Positions 35,124 to 44,477 of a DNA stretch of 64,000 nucleotides are shown piece after piece. Under the pieces are notes generated by a model that saw nothing but the letters and a program-made list of their open reading frames with translations, did not search any database and had not been told where the DNA came from. The DNA is from Acinetobacter brisouii CIP 110357 (GTDB lineage: Bacteria; Pseudomonadota; Gammaproteobacteria; Pseudomonadales; Moraxellaceae). The stretch is taken from NCBI RefSeq assembly GCF_000488275.1, contig NZ_KI530762.1:1892971-1956970 (forward strand), given 5' to 3'. A program made the translations under genes and the position numbers. Numbering within the stretch: position 1 is the first letter of the stretch; each line of letters begins with the position of its first letter.

Positions 35124-35648
35124 TCATGATTGTGTATGATACATCAAGAAAAGTTCATTTAGATTATCTGGAATTTCTTCTGCGAGTTCATCCATTAACT
35201 GACCGTTGCGACGGAAAGATTCCATTTGTGCATCTTCTTCATCAACGCCGCTAAAGATCATCATTGGCAAAGTCAGATCAACCAATTGTTCTTCAAACTC
35301 AGGCGTAAACCATGCTTCTTCGTTCAGGAACATGGCATCGACAAAACCAACACTCCAGTCACCCAAACTTGAGTCTACATCGGCTTCTTCAATTTCAAAA
35401 GGAAACTCGATTCCTTCTTCATTGGCAAGGCTTTGACGTAACTGTTCAAGCCATAATTTGACCTGCACCACAATTTCACTCGGCACTTTATTTGGGTTTC
35501 CATCAAACAAAGCATCAAGCCAAGTATCAAATTTTGGTCCAACAGCAATGGCACATAAAAATCCATGAGTTGCCGCAAAATCTAGACCATATTCGTTTTG
35601 GTCACCATCTAAATAATCACTTAACTGATCTAAATTCAAAGAACTCAT
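35124..35648 (-). CDS. UPF0149 (YecA/YgfB) family protein
   Basis: The 174-residue acidic, helical protein has the family features LSDYLDG, THGFLCAIAVGP, the internal W-x-E segment and the C-terminal EEIPDNLNELFLMYH. No zinc-binding SEC-C tail is present. Members are linked to regulatory roles (for example AlpA control by Pseudomonas YgfB); the function here is unknown. It lies 66 bases after a small acidic-protein gene on the same strand. Confidence 0.87.
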   Translation of the reverse strand: MSSLNLDQLSDYLDGDQNEYGLDFAATHGFLCAIAVGPKFDTWLDALFDGNPNKVPSEIVVQVKLWLEQLRQSLANEEGIEFPFEIEEADVDSSLGDWSVGFVDAMFLNEEAWFTPEFEEQLVDLTLPMMIFSGVDEEDAQMESFRRNGQLMDELAEEIPDNLNELFLMYHTQS

Positions 35649-35714
35649 TTTGATTCCATCATTGGTTACTAGAGTATGAGCATAGCATTGATAGGGCTGA
35701 TATTCTAAATGCTT

Positions 35715-35918
35715 TTATGCATCATCATCGCCCGCGTCATCATCGTCGAAATCATAATCAAAGTCTTTTAACTCGCGCTCCAAACGACGTTGCGCAAGTA
35801 AGTCATCAATTAAACGACGTTTTTCTAATGACTCTTTGGCACTGATTTTATTCGATGCCTCATCAAAGCTAACGTCATCATCGTAGTTATCATCTAGTTC
35901 AAAATCTGTAGAAGACAC
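35715..35918 (-). CDS. PA3496 family small acidic protein
   Basis: The 67-residue protein is extremely acidic at both ends with a basic core KRRLIDDLLAQRRLERELKDFDYDFDDDD, the pattern of the PA3496 family (called putative envelope integrity protein in databases, role not proven). It has no signal peptide. Conserved placement next to the UPF0149 gene on the same strand suggests one transcript. Confidence 0.75.
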   Translation of the reverse strand: MSSTDFELDDNYDDDVSFDEASNKISAKESLEKRRLIDDLLAQRRLERELKDFDYDFDDDDAGDDDA

Positions 35919-36258
35919 TCAAACTACCTCAACATAAAAATATAAATGTTTTACGCGCTATTTAGCGTAGTTATTTATTTTTGTCAAGATTTTTATGCAT
36001 TTATATTTTTAGGATTCTGACTAAAATCTGCTTTTTTTCCGCGTTTTTTTTGTGTATTTATTAAGAATCTGGAGTTTTTCATCACAAAATTGCACGGACT
36101 TGAAAAAATTAAAAATGACACAATATTCATTCTACTTTAACAACACCAAAGATGTCATGAATTCGGCGCCTGCCCCATGATTTCTGAATTTTTTACACAA
36201 ATTGTGCTATCATGCACGGTTTTTCACTGCCACAGATTCAACAAAGAGTAAGCAAAAG
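35919..36258. other. Intergenic region and rpoD leader
   Basis: This 340-base AT-rich gap separates the divergent PA3496-type gene and rpoD. It holds a small hairpin TACGC-N8-GCGTA (about 35951-35968), T-rich tracts, and an extended -10 box TGC-TATCAT at 36205-36213, the best rpoD promoter candidate, 46 bases before the start codon. I see no gene or known RNA here. Confidence 0.5.
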
Positions 36259-38148
36259 ATGAGCGATATGCATTCCCCTACTTCTCAAGTAGCGGCTCTG
36301 ATTAGCCGAGGCAAAGAGCAAGGTTACTTAACTTACGCTGAGGTTAACGATCATCTCCCAGACTCAATCACGGAAAGCGAACAGATTGAAGACATTATTC
36401 AAATGCTTCAAGATGTGGGTATTCCTGTTCATGAACGCGCGCCTGAATCTGACGATACTATGTTTGGCGAATCAACCGAAGCAGCCGATGAAGTTGCCGA
36501 AGAAGAAGCCGCTGCGGTACTTGCTTCAGTTGAAAACGAACCTGGTCGTACTACTGACCCAGTTCGTATGTATATGCGTGAAATGGGAACCGTTGAGCTG
36601 CTCACTCGCGAAGGTGAAATTAGCATTGCAAAACGAATCGAAGAAGGGATTCGTGATGTATTAAATGCGATTGCTTACTGGCCAAATGCGGTTGAAGTTG
36701 TCCTCCAAGAATATGAAGACTTTAACACGGGTGAACGCCGTTTAGCCGATATTTTATCAGGGTACCTTGACCCTGAAACCGACGATGACATTCCAGAAGT
36801 CCTCGAGGAAGAAGAAACCGAATTGGTCGATGACGAAGAAGATACATCGAAACCAGCCAAAGAGGTCAAACTTGACGACGACGACGAGGAAGAAGAGTCG
36901 GAAGGTGATGACGATTCTGAAGGCGATTCAGGCCCAGATCCAGAAGTTGCAAAAGTTCGTTTTGCAGAGCTAGAGCAAGCTTGGAGCAAAACCAAAGCAG
37001 CGATTCAACAACATGGTCGTAACTCGAAAGAAGCCGATGAAGCGTTGGTCACTCTTGCAACCGTGTTTATGATGTTCAAATTTACGCCTCGTTTGTTTGA
37101 TATCATTTCTGAAATGATTCGTGGTACGCATGACCGTATTCGTACTGCTGAACGAGAAATTATGCGTTATGCTGTACGCCGTGGCCGTATGGATCGTAAC
37201 CAGTTCCGCACTACATTCCCTAAACAGGAATCTAACCCTGCATGGCTTGATGCTCAGCTTGCTAAAGTTTCTCCAGACGTTAAACCGTATTTGGAAAAAG
37301 TTCGTCCAGATGTCTTGGCATTCCAGCAAAAAATTGCAGATATTGAAAATGAACTCGGTCTAAATGTTCAGGAAATCAAAGATATTTCTAAACGTATGGC
37401 GATTGGTGAAGCTAAAGCACGCCGCGCTAAAAAAGAAATGGTTGAAGCCAACTTACGTCTAGTAATTTCGATTGCGAAAAAATACACCAACCGTGGTTTG
37501 CAATTCCTTGACTTGATTCAAGAAGGTAACATCGGCTTGATGAAAGCGGTCGATAAGTTTGAGTATCGCCGCGGTTATAAATTCTCGACGTATGCAACGT
37601 GGTGGATTCGTCAGGCGATTACCCGTTCGATTGCTGACCAAGCACGTACCATTCGTATTCCAGTCCACATGATTGAAACGATCAACAAGATCAATCGTGT
37701 ATCTCGCCAGCTTCTTCAAGAAATGGGTCGTGAACCAACGCCTGAAGAGTTAGGTGAACGTCTGGAAATGGATGAAGTTAAAGTTCGTAAAGTGCTGAAA
37801 ATTGCCAAAGAACCGATTTCGATGGAAACTCCGATTGGTGATGATGAAGATTCGCATCTTGGTGACTTTATTGAAGATCAAAACATCACTTCACCAGTAG
37901 ATGCAGCGACTTCAGAAGGCTTGAAAGAAGCAACTCGTGAAGTGCTTGAAAACTTGACTGAACGTGAAGCCAAAGTCTTGAAAATGCGTTTTGGTATTGA
38001 TATGCCAACTGACCATACGCTTGAAGAAGTAGGTAAACAGTTTGATGTAACACGTGAACGTATCCGTCAGATTGAAGCCAAAGCGCTACGTAAATTGCGC
38101 CATCCTTCACGCTCAGAACACTTACGTTCATTCTTGGAAAATGATTAA
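36259..38148 (+). CDS. rpoD: RNA polymerase sigma factor RpoD (sigma-70)
   Basis: The 629-residue primary sigma factor starts at the ATG at 36259 ([26 protein letters not shown], region 1.1). After region 1.2 ([22 protein letters not shown]) comes the non-conserved region with a very acidic stretch (about 180-240, runs of Asp/Glu). Regions 2.1-2.4 ([39 protein letters not shown]), 3 and 4.2 ([26 protein letters not shown]) are complete. It directs housekeeping transcription. It stands alone, not with rpsU and dnaG. Confidence 0.97.
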   Translation: MSDMHSPTSQVAALISRGKEQGYLTYAEVNDHLPDSITESEQIEDIIQMLQDVGIPVHERAPESDDTMFGESTEAADEVAEEEAAAVLASVENEPGRTTDPVRMYMREMGTVELLTREGEISIAKRIEEGIRDVLNAIAYWPNAVEVVLQEYEDFNTGERRLADILSGYLDPETDDDIPEVLEEEETELVDDEEDTSKPAKEVKLDDDDEEEESEGDDDSEGDSGPDPEVAKVRFAELEQAWSKTKAAIQQHGRNSKEADEALVTLATVFMMFKFTPRLFDIISEMIRGTHDRIRTAEREIMRYAVRRGRMDRNQFRTTFPKQESNPAWLDAQLAKVSPDVKPYLEKVRPDVLAFQQKIADIENELGLNVQEIKDISKRMAIGEAKARRAKKEMVEANLRLVISIAKKYTNRGLQFLDLIQEGNIGLMKAVDKFEYRRGYKFSTYATWWIRQAITRSIADQARTIRIPVHMIETINKINRVSRQLLQEMGREPTPEELGERLEMDEVKVRKVLKIAKEPISMETPIGDDEDSHLGDFIEDQNITSPVDAATSEGLKEATREVLENLTEREAKVLKMRFGIDMPTDHTLEEVGKQFDVTRERIRQIEAKALRKLRHPSRSEHLRSFLEND

Positions 38149-38199
38149 TCGGGATTCTTGATTTTTCAGGAAACTACCCCATTTTATCTTTAAAGAATT

Positions 38200-38226
38200 A
38201 AAAAACGCCTGCTCTTGCAGGCGTTT
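38200..38226. terminator. Hairpin after rpoD
   Basis: AAACGCCTGC-TCTT-GCAGGCGTTT is a strong 10-base stem. The T-run on the plus strand is short (TTT), so termination may be partial and ybeD may be read from rpoD. Confidence 0.6.
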
Positions 38227-38244
38227 CAACTGCTGAGAGCACCT

Positions 38245-38532
38245 ATGTTAGATCGCACACCTTCTCGTGAACTTCGTGAAGACCTTTGGGTATTCCCAAT
38301 GGAATATCCTATTAAACTCATTGGCAATGCAGGTACAGAACTGCGCATTGCTGTGGTAGAAATCTTGATCAAACATTTCCCTGAGTTTGATGAAGCCACT
38401 TTGGCTGTACAACCTTCGCGTACAGGAAAATACCATTCGATTACTGCCCAGTTGCGTTTTGAGGAACTTGAGCAAGTTCACGCATTGTATGCAGACTTGG
38501 CAGCTTGCCCTCATATCCGAACTGCGCTTTAA
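38245..38532 (+). CDS. ybeD: YbeD/DUF493 family protein
   Basis: The 95-residue protein starts at the ATG at 38245, since the 10-residue upstream frame lies in a terminator hairpin. It matches YbeD: LWVFPMEYPIKLIGN, VEILIKHFPEFDEATL, SRTGKYHSITAQLRF. The ACT-like fold suggests regulation by a small ligand, but the role is unknown. It lies before lipB, the same order as in E. coli, although here a terminator stands between. Confidence 0.92.
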   Translation: MLDRTPSRELREDLWVFPMEYPIKLIGNAGTELRIAVVEILIKHFPEFDEATLAVQPSRTGKYHSITAQLRFEELEQVHALYADLAACPHIRTAL

Positions 38533-38536
38533 TCCT

Positions 38537-38571
38537 AAACCAGATGCCTAAAACATCTGGTTTTGTTTTTT
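38537..38571 (+). terminator. Intrinsic terminator between ybeD and lipB
   Basis: AAACCAGATG and CATCTGGTTT pair around a 7-base loop and run into TGTTTTTT. Confidence 0.8.
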
Positions 38572-38590
38572 ATATAAGGTTTTTCATTCC

Positions 38591-39259
38591 ATGGATGCAT
38601 CTACTCTCCAGCAGTCACCGAAACTGATTATTCGTATTTTCGATAACTTACAAGATTATCAAGCCAAGTTTTCAGAAATGAAAACCTTCACTGAAACACG
38701 TGAAGCAGATACTCACGATGAGTTGTGGCTGTTGCAGCATCAAGATGTACTCACTCAAGGACAATCTGGAAAACCCGAACATATTTTGGTTAGCAGCGAT
38801 ATTCCCGTGGTACAGTCAGATCGCGGTGGTCAGGTGACATGGCATGGCCCAGGGCAAATGATTGCTTACTTCCTGTTTGACCTCAACCGCTTAAAATGGC
38901 ATGTGCGTACACTGGTCAGCTTTGCCGAGCAACTGATGATAGACCTGCTCAATAAATACCAAATCGAAGCGTATGCCAAACCTGATGCACCAGGTGTCTA
39001 TGTGGATGGTCGTAAAATCGGTTCTTTAGGTTTTAAAATTCGTCGTGGTCGCAGCTATCATGGTTTATCCCTGAATATTGACTGTGACCTGCACGGTTTT
39101 CAGACCATTAATCCATGTGGCTACGCTGGTTTGGAAATGGTGCGTATTCAGGATCTTGTCGAAAATCATCCTAAATTTACACAACTTAGCCAAGACGTGA
39201 TTGAATATTTAACACAAACTCAGTACTTTAAAGAAATTGAGGTCATTCTGGAAAAATAA
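38591..39259 (+). CDS. lipB: Octanoyltransferase LipB
   Basis: The 222-residue enzyme transfers octanoate from acyl carrier protein to lipoyl domains. The signature [21 protein letters not shown] (about 78-98), [11 protein letters not shown] with catalytic Lys142, and NPCGYAGL with Cys176 are intact. The partner lipA is not in the window. Confidence 0.96.
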   Translation: MDASTLQQSPKLIIRIFDNLQDYQAKFSEMKTFTETREADTHDELWLLQHQDVLTQGQSGKPEHILVSSDIPVVQSDRGGQVTWHGPGQMIAYFLFDLNRLKWHVRTLVSFAEQLMIDLLNKYQIEAYAKPDAPGVYVDGRKIGSLGFKIRRGRSYHGLSLNIDCDLHGFQTINPCGYAGLEMVRIQDLVENHPKFTQLSQDVIEYLTQTQYFKEIEVILEK

Positions 39260-39311
39260 CCTTTTTCTGGCTCTCTCTTTCAGATCAATAAATACAAAAA
39301 AGGACAAGTAC

Positions 39312-39842
39312 GTGTTCACTAAGCCGTTAAAACCAGCAATGCAGCAAGCTTACGTCAAGCTCATGATGAGTGTTATTGGCAACGGCTTGGTGATTGCCAG
39401 CCAAGTTGACTCCGAAATTCAGCAAGAAATTGCTAAATTCCCTGAAAATTTCACGCTATCCATGAAAGTTTTTCCACATGGCCCAGCATTTACTGCGAGA
39501 GTCAATCAGCTTAAACAACTTGAATTGGTTGATGAACCAAGTGGTAAACCTGATCTATGCATTATCTTTAAGCATTTGGAACATGCTTTTCTGGTTTTTT
39601 CATTTCAGGAAAGTACCGCGCGTGCCTTTGCCAATGACCGCATGATTGCCGATGGTGACGTTTCTTATGCGATTCGCCTTGTGCGCTGTTTAAACAAAAT
39701 GGAATCTCTGATTTTACCCAAACTGATCGCCTCACTTGCGGTCAAACAATACCCAGAACAACTTGGCTTTAAAGAAAAATTATCCAACGCCAGCCTGATC
39801 TATTTAAAACTTGCACAATCCTTTCTAAAACGGAGCGCATAA
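39312..39842 (+). CDS. Hypothetical protein paired with iron alcohol dehydrogenase
   Basis: The 176-residue protein begins at a GTG (39312) behind AAGGA; a longer frame from 39237 lies in lipB and is not supported. It is soluble, without signal peptide, and shows MQQAYVKLMMSVIGNGLVIASQVD, FPHGPAFTARVNQL and DLCIIFKHLEHAFLVFSFQESTARAFANDRMIADGDVSYAIRLVRCLNKMESLILPKLIASL. The layout looks like a small lipid- or ligand-binding domain, but I do not recognise the family. Only four bases separate it from the dehydrogenase gene, so they form an operon. Confidence 0.75.
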   Translation: MFTKPLKPAMQQAYVKLMMSVIGNGLVIASQVDSEIQQEIAKFPENFTLSMKVFPHGPAFTARVNQLKQLELVDEPSGKPDLCIIFKHLEHAFLVFSFQESTARAFANDRMIADGDVSYAIRLVRCLNKMESLILPKLIASLAVKQYPEQLGFKEKLSNASLIYLKLAQSFLKRSA

Positions 39843-39846
39843 GCAC

Positions 39847-41031
39847 ATGACAAAAGCGTATTATGAATTTTTCTGTCCAGTCAAAGTCATTGCAGGTCAC
39901 GCGGCTTTAGAACATATTCCTTTTGAACTCGCTACTTTAGGTGCAAAACGTCCACTGATTATTACTGATAAAGGCGTACGCACCAATGGTTTGCTTGAAC
40001 CGATTGAAACAGCATTTAGCTCAACCGATGCTGAAATCGGCTTTATTTTTGATGAAGTGCCACCCGATTCAAGCTTAGAAACTGTAAAAAAAGCAGCAGC
40101 TTTTTATCGTGAACATCAATGTGATGCGCTTCTTGCAGTCGGTGGTGGCTCGGTGATTGATACGGCCAAAGCCACCAATATTTTAGTCACTGAAGGCGGT
40201 GATGATTTACTCAAATATTCAGGTGCACATAATTTACCTAAACCACTTAAACCTTTTTTTGTGATTCCAACCACATCAGGTACAGGCTCTGAAGTCACCA
40301 TGGTGGCTGTGGTTTCTGATCCTGTCAAAAATGTCAAAATGGCATTTGCTTCTTACTACCTGATGCCACATGCTGCGATTCTTGATCCACGCATGACACA
40401 AACCTTACCTGCGCACCTGACTGCCATGACCGCCATGGATGCCATGACGCATGCCATTGAAGCTTATACGTGTATGGCAGCAAATCCACTGAGCGATGCT
40501 TATGCCACCGCAGCAATCAAGAAAATCAGCCAGAACCTGTTTAAAGTTCTGGATAATCCTAAAGATGCAGAGGCACGTTTAGAACTGGCACAAGCATCGA
40601 CCATGGCAGGTATCGCCTTCTCTAACTCTATGGTTGGCTTGGTACATTCTCTTGGGCATGCGCTGGGTGCAGTTACACATTTACCTCATGGTCTATGCAT
40701 GAACCTGTTCTTGCCTTATGTGCTTGAATACAATAAGTCAGTCAATGGCGATAAAATTGCAGAGCTGTTGTTACCTTTGGCGGGTGCAGATATTTATGCA
40801 CAAACCCCAGCCGATCAACGTACTGACAAAACCATTGAAACCATCTACAGCATTCGTGACCATTTGTATGAACTTACCAAATTGCCACGTAATTTGCGCG
40901 AAACAGGCAAAGTCAGCGAAAGCCAGTTAGATGAGGTTGCAGAAAAAGCCTTAAATGATGGCTCGATTATTTATAACCCGAAAGAAGCCTCTTTAGCTCA
41001 GTTACGAGAAATCTTGCAAAAGGCGTGGTAA
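39847..41031 (+). CDS. Iron-containing alcohol dehydrogenase
   Basis: The 394-residue protein is a group III (iron-dependent) alcohol dehydrogenase. It has the NAD-binding LLAVGGGSVIDTAKA (about 97-111), IPTTSGTGSEVT, the metal-site segments DAMTHAIEAYT and HSLGHALGAVTHLPHG (about 260-285) and DPRMTQTLPAHLTAMTAMDA. It oxidises or reduces alcohols/aldehydes with NAD(P); the substrate is unknown. It follows the hypothetical gene by four bases. A bidirectional terminator comes next. Confidence 0.93.
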   Translation: MTKAYYEFFCPVKVIAGHAALEHIPFELATLGAKRPLIITDKGVRTNGLLEPIETAFSSTDAEIGFIFDEVPPDSSLETVKKAAAFYREHQCDALLAVGGGSVIDTAKATNILVTEGGDDLLKYSGAHNLPKPLKPFFVIPTTSGTGSEVTMVAVVSDPVKNVKMAFASYYLMPHAAILDPRMTQTLPAHLTAMTAMDAMTHAIEAYTCMAANPLSDAYATAAIKKISQNLFKVLDNPKDAEARLELAQASTMAGIAFSNSMVGLVHSLGHALGAVTHLPHGLCMNLFLPYVLEYNKSVNGDKIAELLLPLAGADIYAQTPADQRTDKTIETIYSIRDHLYELTKLPRNLRETGKVSESQLDEVAEKALNDGSIIYNPKEASLAQLREILQKAW

Positions 41032-41043
41032 ACCGACGAAATA

Positions 41044-41083
41044 AAAAAACGCCCATTGTCACTGGTACATTGGGCGTTTTTTG
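41044..41083. terminator. Terminator after the alcohol dehydrogenase
   Basis: AAAAAACGCCCA and TGGGCGTTTTTT flank a 14-base loop that can extend the stem; strong T-run. Confidence 0.85.
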
Positions 41084-41214
41084 TTATATAAGAATTAACT
41101 ACAATGCAAAGATCGTTGAATTGGCAGAAAAATTGCTAAAGGAATACTGCAATTAATTGCTGACAACAGATATCTATTTACGATAAAGTTGCGCTCTTTG
41201 TTAAAAATATGGGG

Positions 41215-41237
41215 GGATCGTTCGTCCTAAACGATCC
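41215..41237 (+). promoter_or_regulatory. Perfect inverted repeat upstream of the permease
   Basis: GGATCGTT-CGTCCTA-AACGATCC lies 33 bases before the permease start. It may be an operator or a leader hairpin. GATCGTT also occurs once more at about 41110. Confidence 0.5.
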
Positions 41238-41270
41238 TAAAAATTGATAGCTGATCCTTGATCAACGATT

Positions 41271-42677
41271 ATGAGGATAACGCCGTTGACACATTCTCCT
41301 GGGACTCAATCGGCAGCAAAACTGCAAAAATCACTTCTGCTGGGACATGTCATTGTTATAGGTCTTGCCTATATTCAACCCATGACCTTGTTCGATACCT
41401 TCGGTATGGTATCTGAAGCCAGTGCCCAACATGTACCAACATCTTATTTCTTTGCCTTGCTGGCAGTGCTGTTCACTGCACTGAGCTATGGCTATATGAT
41501 CAAACGTTATCCATCTTCAGGATCAGCATATACTTATGTGCAACGTGCGATTCATCCCAATGCAGGCTTTATGGTTGGCTGGTCTTCCCTGCTCGACTAT
41601 ATTCTTAGCCCGATGGTGAATATTTTACTTGCAGTCATCTATCTAACTAGTATGTTCCCCAGCGTGAATCAGTGGGTATGGGTCATTGGCCTGACTGGAC
41701 TTATGACATGGGTCAACCTGCGCGGCATCAGATTTGTAGCCAACCTGAATGGCTTGATCGTATTTTTCCAGATGCTGGTGATTGCGATTTTTGTCTTTTT
41801 AATTATTAAAGACTTGGCACTTGGTCATACTGCACAAACTGCGATGGGTTTATCGACAGAAAATAATGGCACCTTGCTTTCATCTGCGCCGTTCTGGAGT
41901 GATCAAGCCAAACTAGGTGCCTTAATTTCCGGGGCAACCATTTTGTGCTTCTCTTTTACAGGTTTTGATGCCCTCAGTTCACTGGCAGAAGAAACCCATG
42001 AAACCGATAAAGTCTTACCCAAAGCTATTTTCCTGACTGCACTGATTGCGGGCGTTGTGTTTATTGCTGCGACCTACTTTATGCAACTGTATTTTCCAGG
42101 AAACCCTGCACAGTATTTCAAACACGTCGATGCTACCCAGCCTGATATTTTACGCATCGTTGGTGGTGAGATGTTCAAGTCTGTGATCTTGGCATTTGCG
42201 ATTGTCACCGTCATGGCATCGGGTATTTCTGCACATGCGGGAGTGTCGCGCCTGATGTATGTCATGGGTCGTGATGGAGTATTTAACAAAAAATATTTTG
42301 GGCATCTGAGCTCACAAACTCATGCGCCCACTTTTAACATTATTTTAGTTGGTATCATTGCACTCTCTGCGGGTTTTACCGATCTTGAACACGTCATTAA
42401 CCTGATTAGCTTCGGGGCGCTGACTGCATTTAGTTTTGTGAACCTGTGTGTGGTTTCACAATATGTATTGCGTGAAGGACGTACCAAAACCCCCGCAGAT
42501 ATTTTCCGCTACTTGGTGATTCCAATGCTCGGCTTTATCTCGATTGGTGCACTGTGGCTTCAAATTAACCACACCGCGTTGCAATGGGGAATTGTCTGGG
42601 CTGTGATTGGAGTTTTATTCCTTGGCTATAAAACCAAAGGCTTTAAAATTCCACCACCACAGTACAAACACGACTAA
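41271..42677 (+). CDS. APC family amino-acid permease
   Basis: The protein has about 12 hydrophobic segments and the APC features LLLGHVIVIGLAYIQPMTLFDTFGMVSEAS (helix 1, substrate loop), RYPSSGSAYTYVQ, SFTGFDALSSLAEETHE (helix 6) and VSRLMYVMGRDGVF. It should import an amino acid or amine with a proton or sodium. The ATG at 41271 has no ribosome site; the TTG at 41286 (giving MTHSPGTQS, 463 residues) follows GAGGA and may be the true start. It is alone, with a hairpin upstream. Substrate unknown. Confidence 0.88.
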   Translation: MRITPLTHSPGTQSAAKLQKSLLLGHVIVIGLAYIQPMTLFDTFGMVSEASAQHVPTSYFFALLAVLFTALSYGYMIKRYPSSGSAYTYVQRAIHPNAGFMVGWSSLLDYILSPMVNILLAVIYLTSMFPSVNQWVWVIGLTGLMTWVNLRGIRFVANLNGLIVFFQMLVIAIFVFLIIKDLALGHTAQTAMGLSTENNGTLLSSAPFWSDQAKLGALISGATILCFSFTGFDALSSLAEETHETDKVLPKAIFLTALIAGVVFIAATYFMQLYFPGNPAQYFKHVDATQPDILRIVGGEMFKSVILAFAIVTVMASGISAHAGVSRLMYVMGRDGVFNKKYFGHLSSQTHAPTFNIILVGIIALSAGFTDLEHVINLISFGALTAFSFVNLCVVSQYVLREGRTKTPADIFRYLVIPMLGFISIGALWLQINHTALQWGIVWAVIGVLFLGYKTKGFKIPPPQYKHD

Positions 42678-42690
42678 AGCACGCTCAATA

Positions 42691-42718
42691 AAAAAACCAG
42701 CGCGATGCTGGTTTTTTA
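42691..42718. terminator. Terminator after the permease
   Basis: AAAAAACCAGC-GCGAT-GCTGGTTTTTT, able to serve both convergent genes. Confidence 0.85.
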
Positions 42719-42748
42719 TTGCTTGTGTTTGCCAACTCAAGCTTTAAA

Positions 42749-43303
42749 TTAGCCTGCCAATTTTTCAGTAATCGCTAGAACACGTTTTGCATAGGCTTTA
42801 GCCGTATCTAAATCACCTGATGGAATCTCATCGACACTTGCATCGGCAGGAGACTGTACCAACAGACCGACTGATCCGCCCAAGTTATTAATATCTTGGC
42901 GAGTCGCTGCTTTTGTATTCGCAGGCAATAATCCCAAGCTCACCCAGAGACCACCATGTTGTGAGGCCAAAGTTTGCAACTGAATGAGTGTTACCTGTTT
43001 GTCACCGTTAAAACTTGCGCTGTTGGTAAAACCTGCAAACACTTTATCTTTCCATGCTTGAGTGAACCATGCTTTTGAAGTTGCATCAGCAAATTTCTTA
43101 AATTGCCAAGGCGCTGTACCCATGTAAGTTGGTGCACCAAATACAATTGCATCAGCCTGATTTAAGGTTTCCCAATCAGCTTCTTGAATATCGCCATTTT
43201 GGTCAATTGCAATCAGTTGTGCTGCAATTTCATTTGCAAACGTCTCTGCAATCACTTTGGTATGACCATATCCAGAAAAATATACCACTGCTACTTTTGC
43301 CAT
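42749..43303 (-). CDS. Flavodoxin family protein / NAD(P)H:quinone reductase-like (second copy)
   Basis: The 184-residue flavoprotein shows YFSGYGHTKVIAETFANEI (FMN phosphate loop, near 9), AIVFGAPTYMGTAPWQFKKFADATSKAW (about 53-80) and KVFAGFTNSASFNGDKQ, and is a paralogue of the protein at 17019-17579. It is probably a cytosolic quinone reductase in redox or electrophile defence. An HxlR regulator is divergent, with two inverted repeats in the shared 129-base promoter. Confidence 0.88.
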   Translation of the reverse strand: MAKVAVVYFSGYGHTKVIAETFANEIAAQLIAIDQNGDIQEADWETLNQADAIVFGAPTYMGTAPWQFKKFADATSKAWFTQAWKDKVFAGFTNSASFNGDKQVTLIQLQTLASQHGGLWVSLGLLPANTKAATRQDINNLGGSVGLLVQSPADASVDEIPSGDLDTAKAYAKRVLAITEKLAG

Positions 43304-43373
43304 GTTGAAACCCTATTTTTTCGTTTTAGAAAGGAATTGTTATATAATATATTTTAGAAACTAACTGTCAATT

Positions 43374-43391
43374 AGTTACCAAAAGGTAACT
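43374..43391. promoter_or_regulatory. Inverted repeat between flavodoxin and HxlR genes
   Basis: AGTTACC-AAAA-GGTAACT is a perfect 7-4-7 dyad. A second, overlapping dyad TAACT-N7-AGTTA lies just left of it, so the site has three related half-sites. It is a strong candidate operator for the HxlR protein. Confidence 0.6.
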
Positions 43392-43432
43392 ACGGGCATT
43401 TGATCAAACATAGCACGGAATATATTTCAAAT

Positions 43433-43819
43433 ATGACATCGTTACCGTCTTACAACATTTACAATCTGTATTGTCCAGCGCGCCTGTTTTTTGAAACACT
43501 TGCCAATAAATGGGTGTTACTGATCATGAATGTACTGGAATGTTCTCCACAACATTTCAATCTTTTGAAAAAAAACATTGAAGGTATTTCTCCCAAAGTC
43601 CTATCACAAACACTTAAAAACTTAGAACGTGATGGCTTTGTGAAAAGAACCGTGATCGATAGTAGCCCAATCCGAGTAGAATATGCTTTAACTCCACTCG
43701 GAACAGATTTCTCAAAAACAGCATATTTATTAAAAGAATGGGCAGAACAGAATATTGATCGTGTTTTAGATGCACAAAATGCTTATGATGCAAATCTGAA
43801 AAAAATACCAACTGACTAA
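43433..43819 (+). CDS. HxlR family winged-helix regulator
   Basis: The protein has 128 residues from the ATG at 43433 (MTSLPSYNIYNLYCPARLFFETLANKWVLLIMNVLE); a TTG at 43400 would add 11 residues and cannot be excluded, as neither start has a strong ribosome site. Family features: a cysteine (YCPAR) before the first helix, NKWVLLIM, FNLLKKNIEGISPKVLSQTLKNLERDGFVKR and VEYALTPLG. It probably senses quinones or electrophiles and controls the divergent flavodoxin gene. Confidence 0.85.
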   Translation: MTSLPSYNIYNLYCPARLFFETLANKWVLLIMNVLECSPQHFNLLKKNIEGISPKVLSQTLKNLERDGFVKRTVIDSSPIRVEYALTPLGTDFSKTAYLLKEWAEQNIDRVLDAQNAYDANLKKIPTD

Positions 43820-43919
43820 GTCTTTGAATAATTTATGAATGATTAGTTGATAAGAAAATATATTTCAAGAAAGTACAAGAAAAATGAAATTGGCTGATGA
43901 TCAAGCTCTATTTATAAAA

Positions 43920-43956
43920 TAAAAAAAGTGCCCCCATAACGAGGACACTTTTTTTA
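43920..43956. terminator. Terminator between HxlR gene and trmL
   Basis: A-run, GTG(C)CC / GG(A)CAC imperfect stem, T-run; works in both directions for convergent genes. Confidence 0.6.
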
Positions 43957-43970
43957 TGCGACTCTAATCA

Positions 43971-44441
43971 TTACAGCACTTTAAAACCTTGTTGGCGCCA
44001 AGCTTCATACACGATGACTGCTGTAGCATTCGACAAATTCAAGCTGCGGGAGTTTTCTGCCATTGGCAGACGAATCCATTGTTCTTTTGGAAACATAAGG
44101 CGCACATGTTCTGGCAAGCCACGTGTTTCAGGCCCCATCAGCAATGCCACAGGGCGATTTAAATCAACAGTATGTGGAATTGCCGAACCTTTGGTCGTCA
44201 ATGGAAAAATATGCTCAACGCCCTGACTTGCCAAGTTCTCAAGGCACTGCTCAAAATTGTCCCAGATTTTCATACGCGCATATTCGTGATAGTCCAACCC
44301 TGCACGCTTGAGCTTTTTGTCATCCAGTTCAAAACCTAAAGGCTTGATCAAATGTAACTGAGCGCCTGTATTGGCACATAAACGAATGATATTTCCCGTA
44401 TTGCTTGGAATTTCAGGCTCGTACAAAACCACATGAATCAC
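43971..44441 (-). CDS. trmL: tRNA (cytidine/uridine-34-2'-O)-methyltransferase TrmL
   Basis: The 156-residue SPOUT methyltransferase methylates the wobble ribose of tRNA-Leu isoacceptors. The opening [34 protein letters not shown] and the knot motifs [11 protein letters not shown] and [25 protein letters not shown] are canonical and the length is typical. It is 36 bases downstream of cysG on the same strand. Confidence 0.95.
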   Translation of the reverse strand: MIHVVLYEPEIPSNTGNIIRLCANTGAQLHLIKPLGFELDDKKLKRAGLDYHEYARMKIWDNFEQCLENLASQGVEHIFPLTTKGSAIPHTVDLNRPVALLMGPETRGLPEHVRLMFPKEQWIRLPMAENSRSLNLSNATAVIVYEAWRQQGFKVL

Positions 44442-44477
44442 AACTTTTCTCGACTTTTTCTACAGAAGTTACCGCAA

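Noticed and set aside
36675..36995. Minus-strand frame with long serine runs
   Set aside because: It is the antisense of the Asp/Glu-rich region of rpoD; no ribosome site or independent signal.
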